Shown piece by piece: positions 11,811-24,397 of a DNA stretch of 64,000 nucleotides. The stretch covers positions 49,271,253 to 49,335,252 of the forward strand of contig CM075939.1 in NCBI GenBank assembly GCA_038030265.1. The letters run 5' to 3'. The notes under the pieces are model-generated. The model was not told where the DNA came from. It made no database searches and was given only the letters and a program-made list of their open reading frames with translations. Positions within the stretch are counted from its first letter, which is position 1; each line of letters starts with the position of its first letter. The translations under genes were made by a program, and so were the position numbers. This DNA comes from Corythucha ciliata (Eukaryota; Arthropoda; Insecta; Hemiptera; Tingidae).

Positions 11811-12645
11811 AATCGAACCAAACCAATTCAGTTGGTTTGGTTCTTTCAAATATTTGTATTCTTCAAAAGACAATGTCGCCCATTCGACAATTTCGCTCAT
11901 TCTAATGCAATTTCGAGAGATCTTATAAAATCAAATTTCCAGGATTTGGCCTTTTAAAGACTCAATTAGGCAGGTTCCTCTTCCTTTAAAATCCACGGTT
12001 TGGTCCACTTTAGCAACCAAATTTCGTGGATTTGGCTATTGCAAATGGAGATTTCGGGGCTCAAATACGGACGTCTGGATCATTCAAGGCCCCTTTTTGT
12101 GGATCTGGCGCCTTTTAAAAGCCAATGTCGTAGTCGTAGACTTTCATGGTTCGAAAATCCAATTTTGTGGGGTTGAATTCTTTAAAAAACAAATTATTCG
12201 GATTTTAGCTCTGTAAGACCACTATTTCCCGGTTTTTCTCTCCATTAAAACTCATTATTTTTTGGGATTGGGCATTTCAGAACACCAATTTAATCGTTTT
12301 AACAGAAGTGCCTCAAAATTGTAAAAATTAAGCCCGAGTGTAACTCCTGAACCATTATTTTTTAATTGTGTTTAATCCAATGGGTCGGGGCCCCTAGGCG
12401 GTTGTGCAAACTAAGGTGGGCCACCCATCCTCCCCCCCTCCTCCCGAACACATCACTTTGATCTTAGCAAAAGGCCGTGACGCTCTAAATAAACACACTT
12501 ATGGTCTGTTCAATAACTACAACAACATTAGTTACCAAGCCAGTAACCACAGTATAATAGTTGTATTCCATGTGCACCAAAATGTGCCCTGGGGCTGGTC
12601 ATTCCATTGGACATTTGGCGTCCCCGGGCGAATCTTTCACCGACG
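11811..12645. repeat. Diffuse GGATTTGG-type repeats, then unassigned DNA
   Basis: From about 11930 to 12300 a loose motif (TTTCGTGGATTTGGC / CCTTTTAAAAGCCAAT) recurs at irregular 40-60 bp spacing. 12310-12645 holds nothing recognisable. Confidence 0.35.
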
Positions 12646-14000
12646 CCCCCGTGAAAGTTGCCTTCACGAGCCGCGAATTAGCGTTTTTTTTTCTCGCTCT
12701 TCATCGCTTCTTCTCAATTTCGTCGGTGAATCATCAGTTTGTCTCAATTTTAGCCGCGAATTAGTGATTTATCTCCATTTCAGCCACAAATTACCGACTT
12801 TTCTTGCAAAGAGTTTGTGTTTTTCCTGATTTTAGCCGCCAAAGAGCGATTTATTTCGTAATTTTAGCTTGCCTCCGGAAACAGCTACTCACCATTTACT
12901 CAATTTATTTCTGTGAATTAGCAAATGTTCTCTATTTATAACCCCATAAATAGCCATTTTTCTTTATGTTAGCCGTGAATTAGAGCGCTTAACCTGATTA
13001 TAGCCTCCAAACTGTTTTGTTTCCCAATTTTCGCGGCGAATAAACGTTTTTTTTTTCCTAATTCTATCCGCGAATTAGCGCATTTTCCTCATTTAGCACT
13101 GGACCCTCTATTTCTGAGCGTTTCTGTTGATTTTAATCGCAAAAAGTCTGGTTTTAGTGAGTTGCGAATGTTCGTTCGAGTTGAACACGGTGACGAGACC
13201 TCAATTTTGAGATTATGTTGTATCTGTCCCAGTTTTTCACGCGTCTTGACCTCATAACTCTGGGTATCACCAAGTCGAAATAAATGAGCTGAGCCAGGAC
13301 AACCCGGTGTTCTCAACAACCTCCGGATCATCTTGCGCAGTTCAACAAATGCTAAAAATGTTAGTTCGTGGCTCACAGAGGACTATAAAACACAGCTAAA
13401 GTTGAGGAAAAACGCTTATCTGCGGTTCTTTGGGTGAGTCCGGGTCTCAAAATGAGAAAAAACGTTAAATGTACCGCAAAAATTGATAACCATCTGAATT
13501 AATGCAATTTTACGCTGCTAAAGTTAAAAAAAAAAAATCTCCAATCTCCCTGGCTAAAGGCTAATTGCTAAAGTTGAAATATCACCCAAGTGATGTATTT
13601 CGGGGTAAGTTCACGACTAAAACCCTGGAAAAGGCGCTAATTTGTTGCTGAAATTGAACAAAAGGGCTAATTCGTAGATTCTTCATGCAACTCTCTACTA
13701 CACTAAACTAAATTGAGAAGAAGCGCTATTTGCGGTCACGGGACGCTTAAACCGATTAAAATTGAAGAAAAGTACTAATTAATGAGCTGTTATTGTATAG
13801 CTAGACAGCCCCGAGAAGTTCAGAAAATTAATTAGAGGTGAAAATGAAGAAAAACGGCTTGCGCGATTGTGAAAAATTTGCTCATCATGAGGTGAACCTT
13901 GATAAAACACACTCATTTGCGGCCCTGTCCGGGTCTTAAAATTAAGAAAACTCGTTAATTCGTGAAAAAAAAATGAGAATAACTAGGAGTTATTTTGAGG
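12646..14000. repeat. Degenerate array C with polarity switch
   Basis: 12646-13140 carries units like CCGCGAATTAGCG followed by TTTTCTCAATTTTAG. From about 13380 to 14000 the units appear as the reverse complement (GCTAATTCGTGGCTAAAATTGA type). The change of strand falls in a non-repetitive spacer at 13150-13380. Period is about 30 bp with heavy decay. Confidence 0.7.
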
Positions 14001-14740
14001 TTGAAACGGAGGAAAATGGTTGGTTCACGGTTTTTAGCGGCAACGTCGCGCAGCTAAAACGATAACGATAACTTAAAAGTGTTGCATCAGCCACAGCGCA
14101 CGCGCCGTCCATCCTGGTTGGCTTGTTCGAGCTTCTTATCCAACAACTTGCAATTTCACTTAAATAAACACCCCGGACTTGCATTTTTGCAGGGATTAAA
14201 AGCAAAAAAGCCGAAACTTGAAATTGCGTGTGTAATCACCCAGAGAATGACTAATTTCGTGATTACAATCGTCAGGCGTTGGCCGCTTATTGTCCTGTTT
14301 TCCACTGTCACAAAAATGGCCTCGAGAGTAGCAATTTTTGCTCCAATTCAGACCATAACCTTGCAATTTCGCTGAAGTGATGATTCGAAAGTATAAAGTA
14401 CGTAGATATGCTGCTCACAAAAGTTTAAATTTGTCCCTGGAACTTGCTATTCGACTGATATTTCTTCAAATCTTGCAATTTTAAGAAAACTCAGTTCCGA
14501 TGATGCAGTCCAGCGGCAACTGGCGAATCTGCTGCAGCATTCAATGACACAACAACAATTCCGCTGTTTTCCAGCCTGAATACAAGTTATTTGGCGGCTT
14601 TTTATCGCCATAAACCTGCAGTTTCGCGGATGTTTAGCTCCAATTTTTGCGTTTACCCCTCAAAATCGGCGTTTTAGCTATAATAGCCAAGAATGTATAT
14701 TTGCAATTTCGGGACTATTTCACAGTCTGACTATTAGAAT
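14000..14740. repeat. Diffuse CTTGCAATTTCGC-type repeats
   Basis: The motif CTTGCAATTTC with small variations recurs irregularly (for example near 14150, 14360, 14470, 14700). A similar motif recurs at 36860-38040. There is no coding content. Confidence 0.4.
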
Positions 14741-14901
14741 GAACGCAAGGCTCAGACACACGGGCAACAGTTTTATTACAAGGCAACATGTCAATTATTC
14801 GACAAATACCAATCCAATAGGTGGTTGAAGCCTTTCTTGAGGGGGAGGGGGGGACTGCGGGCTGGTTGGTTTGCTGGTGGCGGGGGGGGGGGTTGTAGTT
14901 T

Positions 14902-15010
14902 AAAAGTGATAAACGTGTGAGACGAGATGAGATTTACTTTGAGAGCTAAAATTTAAGAACACATGGCAGTGAAATTCATTCTCATCTCGTCTCACACGTT
15001 TTTCACTTTT
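14902..15010. mobile_element. Foldback element, 31-bp arms
   Basis: Arms 14902-14932 and 14980-15010 match with a single mismatch (AAAAGTGATAAACGTGTGAG on the left). The 47-bp centre is non-coding. It is likely a miniature foldback transposon; no target duplication was resolved. Confidence 0.8.
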
Positions 15011-15148
15011 CTATTATAACTCTCTGGGTGGTAACGAATCTTTGAAGACGAACAGACGCATACGGCGCCATGTTTGCTCTTGTCAGTTTAATCAGAGCTC
15101 CACAAAGCATCAACAACAGGTTGATTTTACAAAACTGATAATTGATAA

Positions 15149-15285
15149 AGGCCCGTTCACAAGCTCTATGTTTGTGTTGTGTGGTGCCTATGCAACCTAT
15201 AAAAATGCTTCATTTTTCGAGGGAATAAATTTGTTTGGCTGCATAGACTCCACAGAACGTAAACATAGAGCTTGTGAACGGGCCT
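15149..15285. mobile_element. Foldback MITE with TAA duplication
   Basis: A nearly full palindrome of 137 bp. Both ends read AGGCCCGTTCACAAGCTCTA inward. TAA lies directly outside each end (15146-15148 and 15286-15288), consistent with PIF/Harbinger-type insertion. Homology between the halves continues for about 55 bp per arm. Confidence 0.9.
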
Positions 15286-18091
15286 TAAGAACGAACATGG
15301 CGTCCGTGATTCTACCTGACTGGTTATCTAGGTTCTCCACTGGTGGGTCAGATACTGTTGCAAGGATGTTGGAAAGGAGTTTTGGAGTTTCTTTGGTGCA
15401 GTGTGGTCTTTTTTTGATGTACCGGCGGGGGTAGGATTTTCATAGCCGTGCCCGACCCCGATAGAGTGGGAGAGGAGCCCATCAGTAGCTCAATTATCAG
15501 TAAGCTCCAGGCAATTATCATTAGCTCCTGGGCATCAAAATCACGCCTCATGTATACACATTTTTCGTTGTTTTTTTTAATAACACTACTGATTTTTAAT
15601 TTTTTGACGTTTAATTTGAGTTCACAGAAGAGGAAATAATCGATATTTCGCTAAAATCTAATTTGAAGATATGCAAATTTTACAGCTCTTGCCAGCTAAT
15701 GAAATGGATACCTTCCTTCACAGCGCGAACCATCAGATTCTCAGAAAAAAAAAAAATGAACAGGAAGAAGAGCAAATACATTTTTGACGGTGAAAGTTGT
15801 GTGAAACAAGATAAACCCTTCTCTCCCTCTTCCATGCATAACCTATTCAGCATTTCCCTAACCCTTTCGAATAATTAAATTACACCCTCTGTCCCTACCT
15901 TTGTACTGTATAACAAGGGAGGGATGGGATATCGCTCGAATTGATAATGAAGTTGAGAACAAGACGGGAGTTCTTTCGCTGTGAACAAGGAGAGAGAGAG
16001 AGAGAGAGAGAGAGTGAGAGTGCGACTAAATAAAAAAAAATCATGAATATTAATGACACTTAGCTACGTTGTCGTTCTTTTTGACTCAGAATTCAAAAAA
16101 ACTATTACTCCTCCACCCTTGGATCACGTAGAGCTGCATCCCAAGACTTTACCTTATTTATACCTGGGGAAAACAGGACATTCCATTTTTTATGACATTT
16201 TTCTGGAAGGAAAGGAACTTTTTGTTCGCTTCCAGAAGGGACTTTTTACGTTTCCCCGCTCATCCCTATACACAGTGACAAAATGATATATGCCATATTT
16301 CTTGTCAGTCAATCTGTCTTCTTTTACACTTAATGGCGGAAACTTGGCAGATTTTTCACGGTTCGCATACTCCCCTTACATTTCTTGAATTCATACTCCC
16401 ATCATAACTCGCGTGAAAATATTTTATTCTGTCTCCCTCTCTTTCATATCCTCGTAAAAACCTCAGACAAAAATTGTGGTGATTCGGGAGTTTTATTTTG
16501 TGAAAAATTATACTCCGAAACATTTTTTTCATATTCGTCCCTTTCCTTCGCATCGATTTCCTCAATAAACACTCAGCCACTCTACGGATAATAAATTTAT
16601 GCGGAGGGTAGAAATGGATTTCTGAGGGGCAATACGGTGTGCGGTGATGAAGGTTTTTCCCTGCCGGCTTTTTACCCATTGGGCGTGAATCTCTCAGGGA
16701 TGAAAAATATGGAGATAAAAAGTTTTCAGGAATGACCAATTTTATTTATTAAGGGACTTTTTAAAAAGTAGCCGGTGCGAGGAAATCACGGGGACTGTAC
16801 AATTAATGAACACTCCCTCTCACCATCCCTCGGGGATCGTGGGATTGATGTGCGTGTGTGCGTATTTAAACAGTGAATAAGAGATGGGTGGGGTGGGGGT
16901 GCCGCTTTGTTGGCAACTGTATATTCCACGAGTAATCCCTTTTCAGTTCCACCGTAAACCGTTTTAGTGATTCCCATTTAAAAGGTGTTTTAATCCTCCT
17001 ATCTACTCAAAACTCGTACGCCTAGTTCCATCCAATACCCAATCAATAGCCTGGCAGTTACCTTCTAATTAATCCACTTCAACCTTTGGATTTTCTTTCT
17101 CTATTTTAACCACGAAAAGGCGGATGATGGTAGAATGTGTGTCTGTGGGGGGGGGGGATAGAGAACGTTCCTGCTGTTTTGCTACAAAGCGAGAGGGATC
17201 AGGAAGAGGTAGAGAATACGTTAATCGAGAAATTCAATTTATTTCTAATGGAACGGGGGACCACATATATTCACCTCACCTTGTTGGTTTTGTGTAATTG
17301 ATGTGGAGAAAAAGGCTGATGAAGGCCCTTCCTTGACAGTTTTGCTCTTTCCACTCACAAATTGTATAGCCTACAAATTAACTGGGGTAATTTTATTTCA
17401 ATAAAGTCCTCGGAAGCTCCATATTAGAGCCATTCTTGTCAATTTCATTTAACGATCGTGTTGTTGCTCCTTTTTTTAAAGGGCGGTGTAAGGCAATCAT
17501 CCAAACTGATAAACCTTAATTTTAATTGCATACGTGTTGAATGTTCAACAGATGTGTGCAGCCCCGGGAGATACAGAAATTATACGCATCATCCTACTTT
17601 TTATTTCAATTTTCATAACAATTTAAAAACCTACAAGAGATTGGAGCATTACGAAGTTTGGTTTGAATAGCCTCGGGAGCTTCCCAACACGACTCATCTT
17701 TCGCTCGGCTTGAACTTCAAGTCTTGTGATTTCCTTTCAAAACGCAAGTGGGGCATTTCTCACGGGAATGCTTGAAGTGAGATAGGGAGAAATGAGGAAG
17801 AAACATGATTTTTTTTTATTTTTTATTCTGAAAGCGTGGTCAATCATAAACACAATGAGATGTATTTCTAACGAATTATTCATCAATAAAACCATTAAAA
17901 AAATGTTTGAAAGTAGTTAATTTGAAATTTTTGTTTTCCCTCCAAGCGATTTTATACTCTGCCCCTCTTGCCTATATCATGTGTAGTGTAATTATTTCAG
18001 ATTGAGTCCTACTGCGGTAGCTTATACATTATACTGAAGCAAAATATTATTATCTTTTTTGTTTTGATAGTGATTGATAAAATCAAATAAG
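15286..18091. other. No recognisable gene
   Basis: Unassigned DNA. It contains a (GA)n microsatellite at 15989-16014 and scattered A/T runs. Short open frames look random. Confidence 0.5.
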
Positions 18092-18331
18092 TTTTTTTTT
18101 TTTTTTTTTATTTTTTCTTTTAATTGGCATTGGTGTTGGAAACCATACAGCCACTGGTGTAAATCTTTTAGGTAGGTGTCAATACGAGGTCATTTAGGGC
18201 CGATGCACACGAGCGATAAGTGTCGCAGTGACCGGCGATATTTACCGCCGCGACAGTTTCATAATTATGTTTGCGTAGCAACGGCGCATACACCCAATAC
18301 CCAGACAGTTTTTCGCTAGCTATCGTTCGCA

Positions 18332-18540
18332 ATGGACCCCCGGACAACGCAAAAAGAAAGTTATACCTTCAAGTTTAGCTTACAAGTACCTCATTAGGAA
18401 ATTAGGATCAAACAGAAAGTACTGGGTTCATATGTACAACCTTGAAAGATCCTTGAAGGAGGCTTTCAATTCATGCTTTAATGGACCTCAGACAAGGCAA
18501 TGAAAACATTTTCAATTACTTTCAGATAATATTTATTGAT
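18332..18540 (+). pseudogene. Harbinger transposase N-terminal remnant
   Basis: Different frames of this stretch give RKYWVHMYNLERS and then, after a frameshift near 18470, DLRQGNENIFNYFQI. This pairing of a (K/R)YWVH motif with a DLRQ..xxFFNYFRM-like motif is characteristic of the region upstream of the DDE domain in PIF/Harbinger transposases (family knowledge). An ATG at 18332 could be the old start. No DDE domain follows; the body is lost or replaced. Confidence 0.7.
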
Positions 18541-18827
18541 ATAATATATATTGATATTTATATATAATATTTATTGATATTTATTAATATTAATCTTTAT
18601 TTATAAGTAACATACAAATAACATCCGCCAGTGAAACCCAAATTTATCGGGCTTTCGACAGCTATAATTTTCTCTGCTATGGTGAATGTGGCAGTCACCG
18701 TTGAGTTTGGGCTTTCGATATAGGATTTGGGCTATCGAAGTAACGTGTATAGTCACTGAAAGCCTCTCTCATAGAAGCATATAATATCATGCGCATGGGT
18801 CACGAATAAATTATAACCGAATTTAGT

Positions 18828-18860
18828 GGGTCGCGAGCCGCAAAAGGTTGAAAACCACTG
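18828..18860 (-). mobile_element. Possible hAT-type terminus fragment
   Basis: On the minus strand the sequence starts CAGTGGTTTTCAACCTTTTG and continues into GGCTCGCGACCC, a form common at ends of hAT-type elements. No partner end or duplication was found, so it is a solo end at best. Confidence 0.3.
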
Positions 18861-18940
18861 CTCTAGTGTGTAGAGGCTGTTATATTGTTGATTTATAACA
18901 AGAAACATTACCGGCAGCCAATATATTTTTCTTTTTTTTT

Positions 18941-18976
18941 CGTGGAATGACATACCACGATAGTCTGGAGCCGCCT
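18941..18976. mobile_element. Solo right end of a MITE related to 120-855
   Basis: CGTGGAATGACATACCACGA followed by TAGTCTGGAGCCGCCT and TTA matches the right terminus of the element at 120-855 with a few substitutions. The left end is missing. Confidence 0.55.
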
Positions 18977-19291
18977 TTAGGTTAAGAATGACTCCTAGGC
19001 GGAACACAGCGTAAGCTAATCCGCCACTCCACCAGGGCCACAAATGACGATAATTGTGCTACACGGGCTGTATAAGTTAAACGTGAAGAAACAATAAAAA
19101 ATAAAATAAAACACTCCTCCGCTTAAGCCATTTAGAGTCTCGTCACTCATACGGTACCTCAAATCGTGGCAGAGATACCCAGGAAAAGGAAAAAGCTCTC
19201 TCAGACGTAATCGACAGCCGTCAGTCGATATAGATACTCATAGAACGACGTGAGGTATTTCTCTGTCACATCAGCCATTAAGAGGTGCCAA

Positions 19292-19547
19292 AGGTGGCTC
19301 CAAACATGCGGTATTCGCCGAGCACCGAGCAGATGCTCGTCGATTTCCTAGTGGTGTGGAGGGGTGCTCGGTACTTGGCCAGTGTCGGTTTTTGACCACT
19401 TCAAAGGAGACGAATATAGGAGGCTAGCGATGCGCGGAACGAACTCCGAATGTGTGGATCAACGAGCTCGCCACTCGCCGATGACCTAGACGAGTAGCTC
19501 GGCATTCGCCTAGTTGCTCGGCGAAAACCGCATGTGTGGAGCCGCCT
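19292..19547. mobile_element. MITE with CAA duplication, 256 bp
   Basis: Inverted ends AGGTGGCTCCAAACATGCGG and AGGCGGCTCCACACATGCGG (inward) match over about 33 bp, and CAA lies on both sides (19289-19291, 19548-19550). The AGGCGGCT start resembles the MITE at 120-855. It is nested inside the Harbinger element. Confidence 0.85.
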
Positions 19548-20347
19548 CAACATTGTGGAATTACTAGGAATTGACGCTCTTGTATATGCTGTCTGGTAAG
19601 ATTTTGTAGGGAGTTTTTTCAACTACGGGGGGCCGATAGTGCGCCCGATATGCCAGTACTGTTGATCTGCATTGGGCTCAGCTATAGCAAAACGCAAATA
19701 AAGAGAGACCTAGCAGAATAGAGCGCTTCGCCTCATAACGGGTGCGCCAAAGTTCGCCAAAAACACTGTTCTCCACAACCATCTAACACCTGGACGCCAG
19801 AGGGAGCCGGACCTGCTCAACTGAACGGTGATCTTATTGTCTGATTTAATCATTGTTACCTAATTATGAATTGTTACCTAATTTATTAACTGTTAAATTG
19901 ACAACTTGGAAGTGTTATTGGTCAGAAACCCTCCCTCAAGTTTTATTATAGTACTCCTGCACAAAATTAAGACCCCCAATCCCTAGTAAGCCCATCACAT
20001 AGTATTGTAATACTGCAAGTATTTAAAAAATAAATATATAAATATAAAAGTAGAAAGGTATACATATATTTTCACCCCCTAGCATTCGGAACTGAAAAAG
20101 ATTGCGATATCCCACGGACCAGCAAGGCCAATGAGAGATTGCGAACCCTAGCAGAGTAGTAGAGATGCAGTAAGCCTTTGGAGAATACAGTTAATATCCC
20201 CTAGCAGGTAGGGCCTATTTGTACCCCCAGAATGGTGCTGCGTTCACCTGGTATAAAAGCTAGGTTTTCAAGTATTGAGTGGTGAAAATAAAGTCGCGCG
20301 ACCCACAGGAACTTGCGACAGCTTCTCGAGTGTCGCCAGCGATAATT

Positions 20348-20520
20348 GGTCGCCGCGACACGTGTGCATTGCCAATTGAATTATATGTTCCTGTATGGTC
20401 GCGGCGACAAGTGTCGCAATGACCGCGCGACACTGGTCGCCGCGGCACGTGTGCATTGCCCCATTGAATTATATGTTTCTCTGCGGTTGCGGCGACCGCG
20501 CGACACTTATCGCTCGTGTG
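20348..20520. repeat. Two tandem 87-bp subterminal units of the Harbinger element
   Basis: GGTCGCCGCGACACGTGTGC at 20348 and GGTCGCCGCGGCACGTGTGC at 20435 start two similar units, each with a GAATTATATGTT core and GCGGCGAC inverted motifs. They lie just inside the right terminal repeat and could be transposase-binding repeats (inference). Confidence 0.75.
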
Positions 20521-20529
20521 CACCGGGCC

Positions 20530-23500
20530 TTAGATTACGCAGCGAACAGACTTCAGAAATTGGTACACATCGAGATAAACGTCGGAATTATTAGAGTCGA
20601 GGATACAAGTGTAGTTAAAAGGGTTCGAGAGTTTATTTTGAAGTTTTTTCAATAGGAGCTCCCTTTGATTTGCGAATAAGCTGCAGGACATAACAATGTG
20701 CTCCAAACAATGTGCTACATTGCATGTCGGACATAAGGCAGATTGCGCTGCTCCAATTTTGAACAAAAAACTTTGGCAAACGCCGTGATTCAGTCTTAAT
20801 CTACAAATAGTTCGAATAAAGTCTTTGCAATCATTTTTGCCCTTGAACCATGTACTAGATGATACAGAAGGAACGTAACTTTTATAAAATTGTCCAGTCG
20901 GTGTGGAAGAATATTTAAGATTCCACTCGTGCAAGTGATAGTTAGAAATGCTCGAGTACAAGTCAAAGTAGGATAATCTAATATCTACACTGTGACATAA
21001 GTCCTCCACCATGGGGCTCCTCGCCAGGCGGTCTGCTATTTCGTTTCCTAGAATTTCGGAGTGCGACGGGATCCACATGAGGGACACACGTTTATTCATT
21101 CTACCTAGTTCAGCAGATATTTGTAATATGTCAACAATAGTGTAGGTCAGTTTTGCCTCGATTTTATAATTTTTTATGGAATCAACCGCACTTTTGCTGT
21201 CTGTCATGATCAAAAGATTGTCGTGTTGAATGCTTTGGAAATACTTGATCGCCTCGAAAATGGCGTATAGCTCGGCCGTGTAAATGGACATTTTGTTTTC
21301 AAGATTGAAGCGTTTACCAATGCCACGCAATGGGTCATAAAATGCACTGCCTACATGATGGCTAGTTTTTAATCCATCAGTGTAAATAACATAGTAATTT
21401 TGAAATTTAGTGTGTAATAGATTTTGAAGAGATGCATTCATTCCTGAAGTGAAGGACTCAGTTTTAGTGAAATAAAATACAGGGATTAGCAGATTTCGTA
21501 GTACGGCTGTGTACGATTCCTCACTCATACAAAACAAAGGGATTTTAATAAGAGGGTTTACCTGACTTGAGATTCTGTGTGTTCGCAGGAAACTTTCTGT
21601 CAGTAAGGGGGACGATTTTTTGGACCAGAAATTAGAGGTTAGATTAAGCGTGTTGAGGTGAGATATCTTAGCAAAGCATAGAGGATATATGGCCTTTATC
21701 TTTAGTAGAAGCTTATCTGCCGTCATATCCCTACGTATGCTCAGCGGGTATTCACCCACTTCATTCAGCAGAGCATCCGTTGGTGTTCTTTCAGCAGTCC
21801 GAAACACAACTTCAAGGATTTGTGTTGGACAACGTCCAGCTTACGAAGATGGGTTTGCGCAGCTTGACCATAAAACACACACCCGTAGTCAAAAAGGGAT
21901 CTGATAGTAACACGGTAAAAAGTGAGGGCGATATGAGGATCGGCACCCCAACGCGTGTGGCAAACAAGTCGTAAAATATTAAGATATTTGTCCGATTTTT
22001 TCAGTATGTAGTTTATATGATGGGACCAATTTAATTTTCTATCCAGGTAAATACCCAGGAATTTAGCGACATTTTTTACAGGATAACTTTCGCCGCCCAT
22101 GCTCAAGCTATCTGGGATAGGCAAATTCCTCATTCTGGAGAATGGACAAATCACAGATTTCGTGGGTGAAATACTTAGTCCAAGGTCGGCTAAATATGCC
22201 TTTATATTATGAAGACCTTCACAAAGAGCATCAACTGCTGAGTCAATATTGCCGCTCGTCGTATAGAGACAGATGTCATCGGCGTACTGCAGTATTTTAA
22301 CATTTTTAGGGAGTACGGATTCAATATCATAAACGTAGATGGCATATAAAATAGGGCTTAGTATATCTCCCTGGGATAGGTCATCCCTCACCATGCGTGG
22401 TTCCATCAGAACGCCATTCACTAGCAGTTCGCCTCGCCTTTCTTCGAAGATAGATATTATTAGACGAATGAACCTATTAGGAAAGCCCATATACCCCATT
22501 TTTGAGCGCAGGACAGAGAGCCTAACATTATCAAATGCACCGGACACATTGAGAAAGAGGGCAATAGTGGACTGCGTGCCTGTAAAACCAGTCTGGATGT
22601 CTGTGACGAGATGTGGGACACTATCCAAACAGCCACGACCTTTCCTAAAACCAAATTGACTTGGAGGTAGGACATTATTGTGTTCCACCCAGTACTCTAA
22701 TCGGTTTTTCAGAATCCTTTCAAATGTTTTTAATAGGCACGAGGCCAGAGAGATGGGGCGATAGGAATCACAACTATTGGGAGGCTTGCCGGGTTTCAAT
22801 ATCGGCATAATGCAATGACGTTTCCAGTCCTGAGGTACCTCCGAGTTGCTAAGAATTGAATTATAAATGGACAAAAGACGGTGTTTATACAAGTTAGGGA
22901 GGTTGTTAATAATAGGGTAGTCAATGCGGTCCAGACCGGGAGAAGCGTTAACTGATTTTTTGAGCACAGATTCAAGCTCTGTAATGGTGATTTCCTCAGT
23001 CAGTATGCTTTGAATGCTACATTCATCTGGGGTTTGTGGTAGAGGAGGTAAGGAAACTGAATCTGGGGCTAGTTTCCCGAGATAGTCAGAGATCCACTTA
23101 TCAGACAAGGTATGTTGCCCTTGAGTAGTCCCACAGCTATTGTTTAGTTTTTTGATTTGTCGCCACACTTCTGATATGGGGGTGTTACAACTGAGCTTAT
23201 CGCAGAAACCCTTCCACGAAGATTTTTTCGCGGCTATGAAGACCTTTTTCGCCTTGGCACTTATCTTTTTATACTCAAAAAAGTTATTCATAGTCGGCTG
23301 ACGTTTGAAGTTTTGAAAGGCCTCCCTTCTCCGCTCCCTGACCTCCGTGCACGCAGTATTCCACCAAACTGCGGAGGTGAGCTTCACGGCGTTCGCTCTA
23401 CGTAAAGGAATACATTGCTCACACGCTGCGTTTACGTCCAAGACAAATTTCTCATATGATGTGCTACCGTTGTTGTCTGTCTAGCGTGGTTCTATAAACG

Positions 23501-24251
23501 TCCCAATCGGCTTTCTTCGATTGCCACTTTCTTAATGAAGACTTAATAGACGTGTAAATCCCTTTATTTCTCAATTGAATCATTATGGGGAAGTGATCAG
23601 AGCCCATAGGTTCGTCCGTCACCCACCAATTCAAAGACGACGCGAGTATCGGAGAGCAAAACGTTAGATCAAGGACTGAATACATCGATTGACTGGAAGA
23701 GCTAAAATGAGTGGGTAGCCCTGTGTTTAGAAATATCAAACCCGTCGCATCAACTGCATCTAGCAGTTGCACACCTTTGGACACCTTTGGACTGAGTGAA
23801 TACGTCCCCGAAGGCCGCATGATGACAGTTAAAGTCACCCATAACAATACACGGGTTAGTTACACTAGAAAAGAGACGTTCCCATTGGGTGTTTTTAATA
23901 TTGTTAGCCGGGCCGTTGTAAACCGAAATGACGTCCACATTACTATTGTCAGAGAGTCGCACCGTCACTCCTATTGACATGATGCCCGCAATATTGGGCA
24001 AATCCATTGTAACATAGTTGATCCCATCCTTAAGCAAGATGGAAAAACCAGCCCTGCCATCGGATCGGTCTTTTCGTACAATCTGATATCCACTCACAAG
24101 ATAAGAGCGGTTTGGGTGGAAACCAGGTTTCGGATATGGCTGCAATGCTAATACCTAAACGTTTAAGAAAGGCTTCTGTCTCGAGTAGCTTAGCCGCAAG
24201 CGAGCGCGCATTCCACTGAAGTAGATTGAAATTATGACTTGGATGACGCAT
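20530..24251 (-). pseudogene. I-like LINE ORF2: endonuclease, RT, RNase H (broken)
   Basis: The N-terminus (24251) starts an APE-type endonuclease (LLQWNARS, SETWF, MGDFN, GSDHFPI). An RT follows at 21765-23441 with SPGLD, PISLASC, QFGFRKG, LSQGDILSP and YADD. RNase H lies in 20530-21807 with D144, E179, D203 and D259 (YTDG, AEL, TDSKS, IADRLA). A C-terminal CPTC..H..C motif follows. RT motif A reads FLNVSGAFDNV, so the catalytic Asp is Asn. At least four frameshifts break it: near 24115, at 23771-23790 (a 10-bp tandem duplication), near 23463 and near 21790. The stop TAA overlaps the TTA target of the Harbinger insertion. Confidence 0.9.
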
Positions 24252-24397
24252 TAAAAAATAAAAATAAATAAATAGAAATACAAAAAGTAAAATAAATAAG
24301 TATAGCTTATTATGGATGGATGAACTACGGATGATTTTTTAGATTAATTGACCCAATTCGATCTCTTATAATATTCTTCAAAACATCTTCGTCGATA

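Larger units (their letters stand above)
18197..20529. mobile_element. PIF/Harbinger transposon with later insertions
   Basis: The ends read inward GGGCCGATGCACACGAGCGA (left) and GGCCCGGTGCACACGAGCGA (right). Both continue into TAAGTGTCGC. TTA flanks both sides (18194-18196, 20530-20532). Just inside the left end is a decayed transposase N-terminus (18332-18540). The 3-bp duplication and the coding remnant agree on PIF/Harbinger. It interrupts the I-like LINE exactly at the ORF2 stop. The central part holds other MITE pieces. Confidence 0.85.

Noticed and set aside
15042..15434. 130-codon open frame
   Set aside because: It runs through the palindromic MITE 15149-15285 and shows no family resemblance; a chance frame.
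20260..20655. Several overlapping Arg/His-rich frames on both strands
   Set aside because: They arise from the GC-rich tandem subterminal repeats of the Harbinger element.
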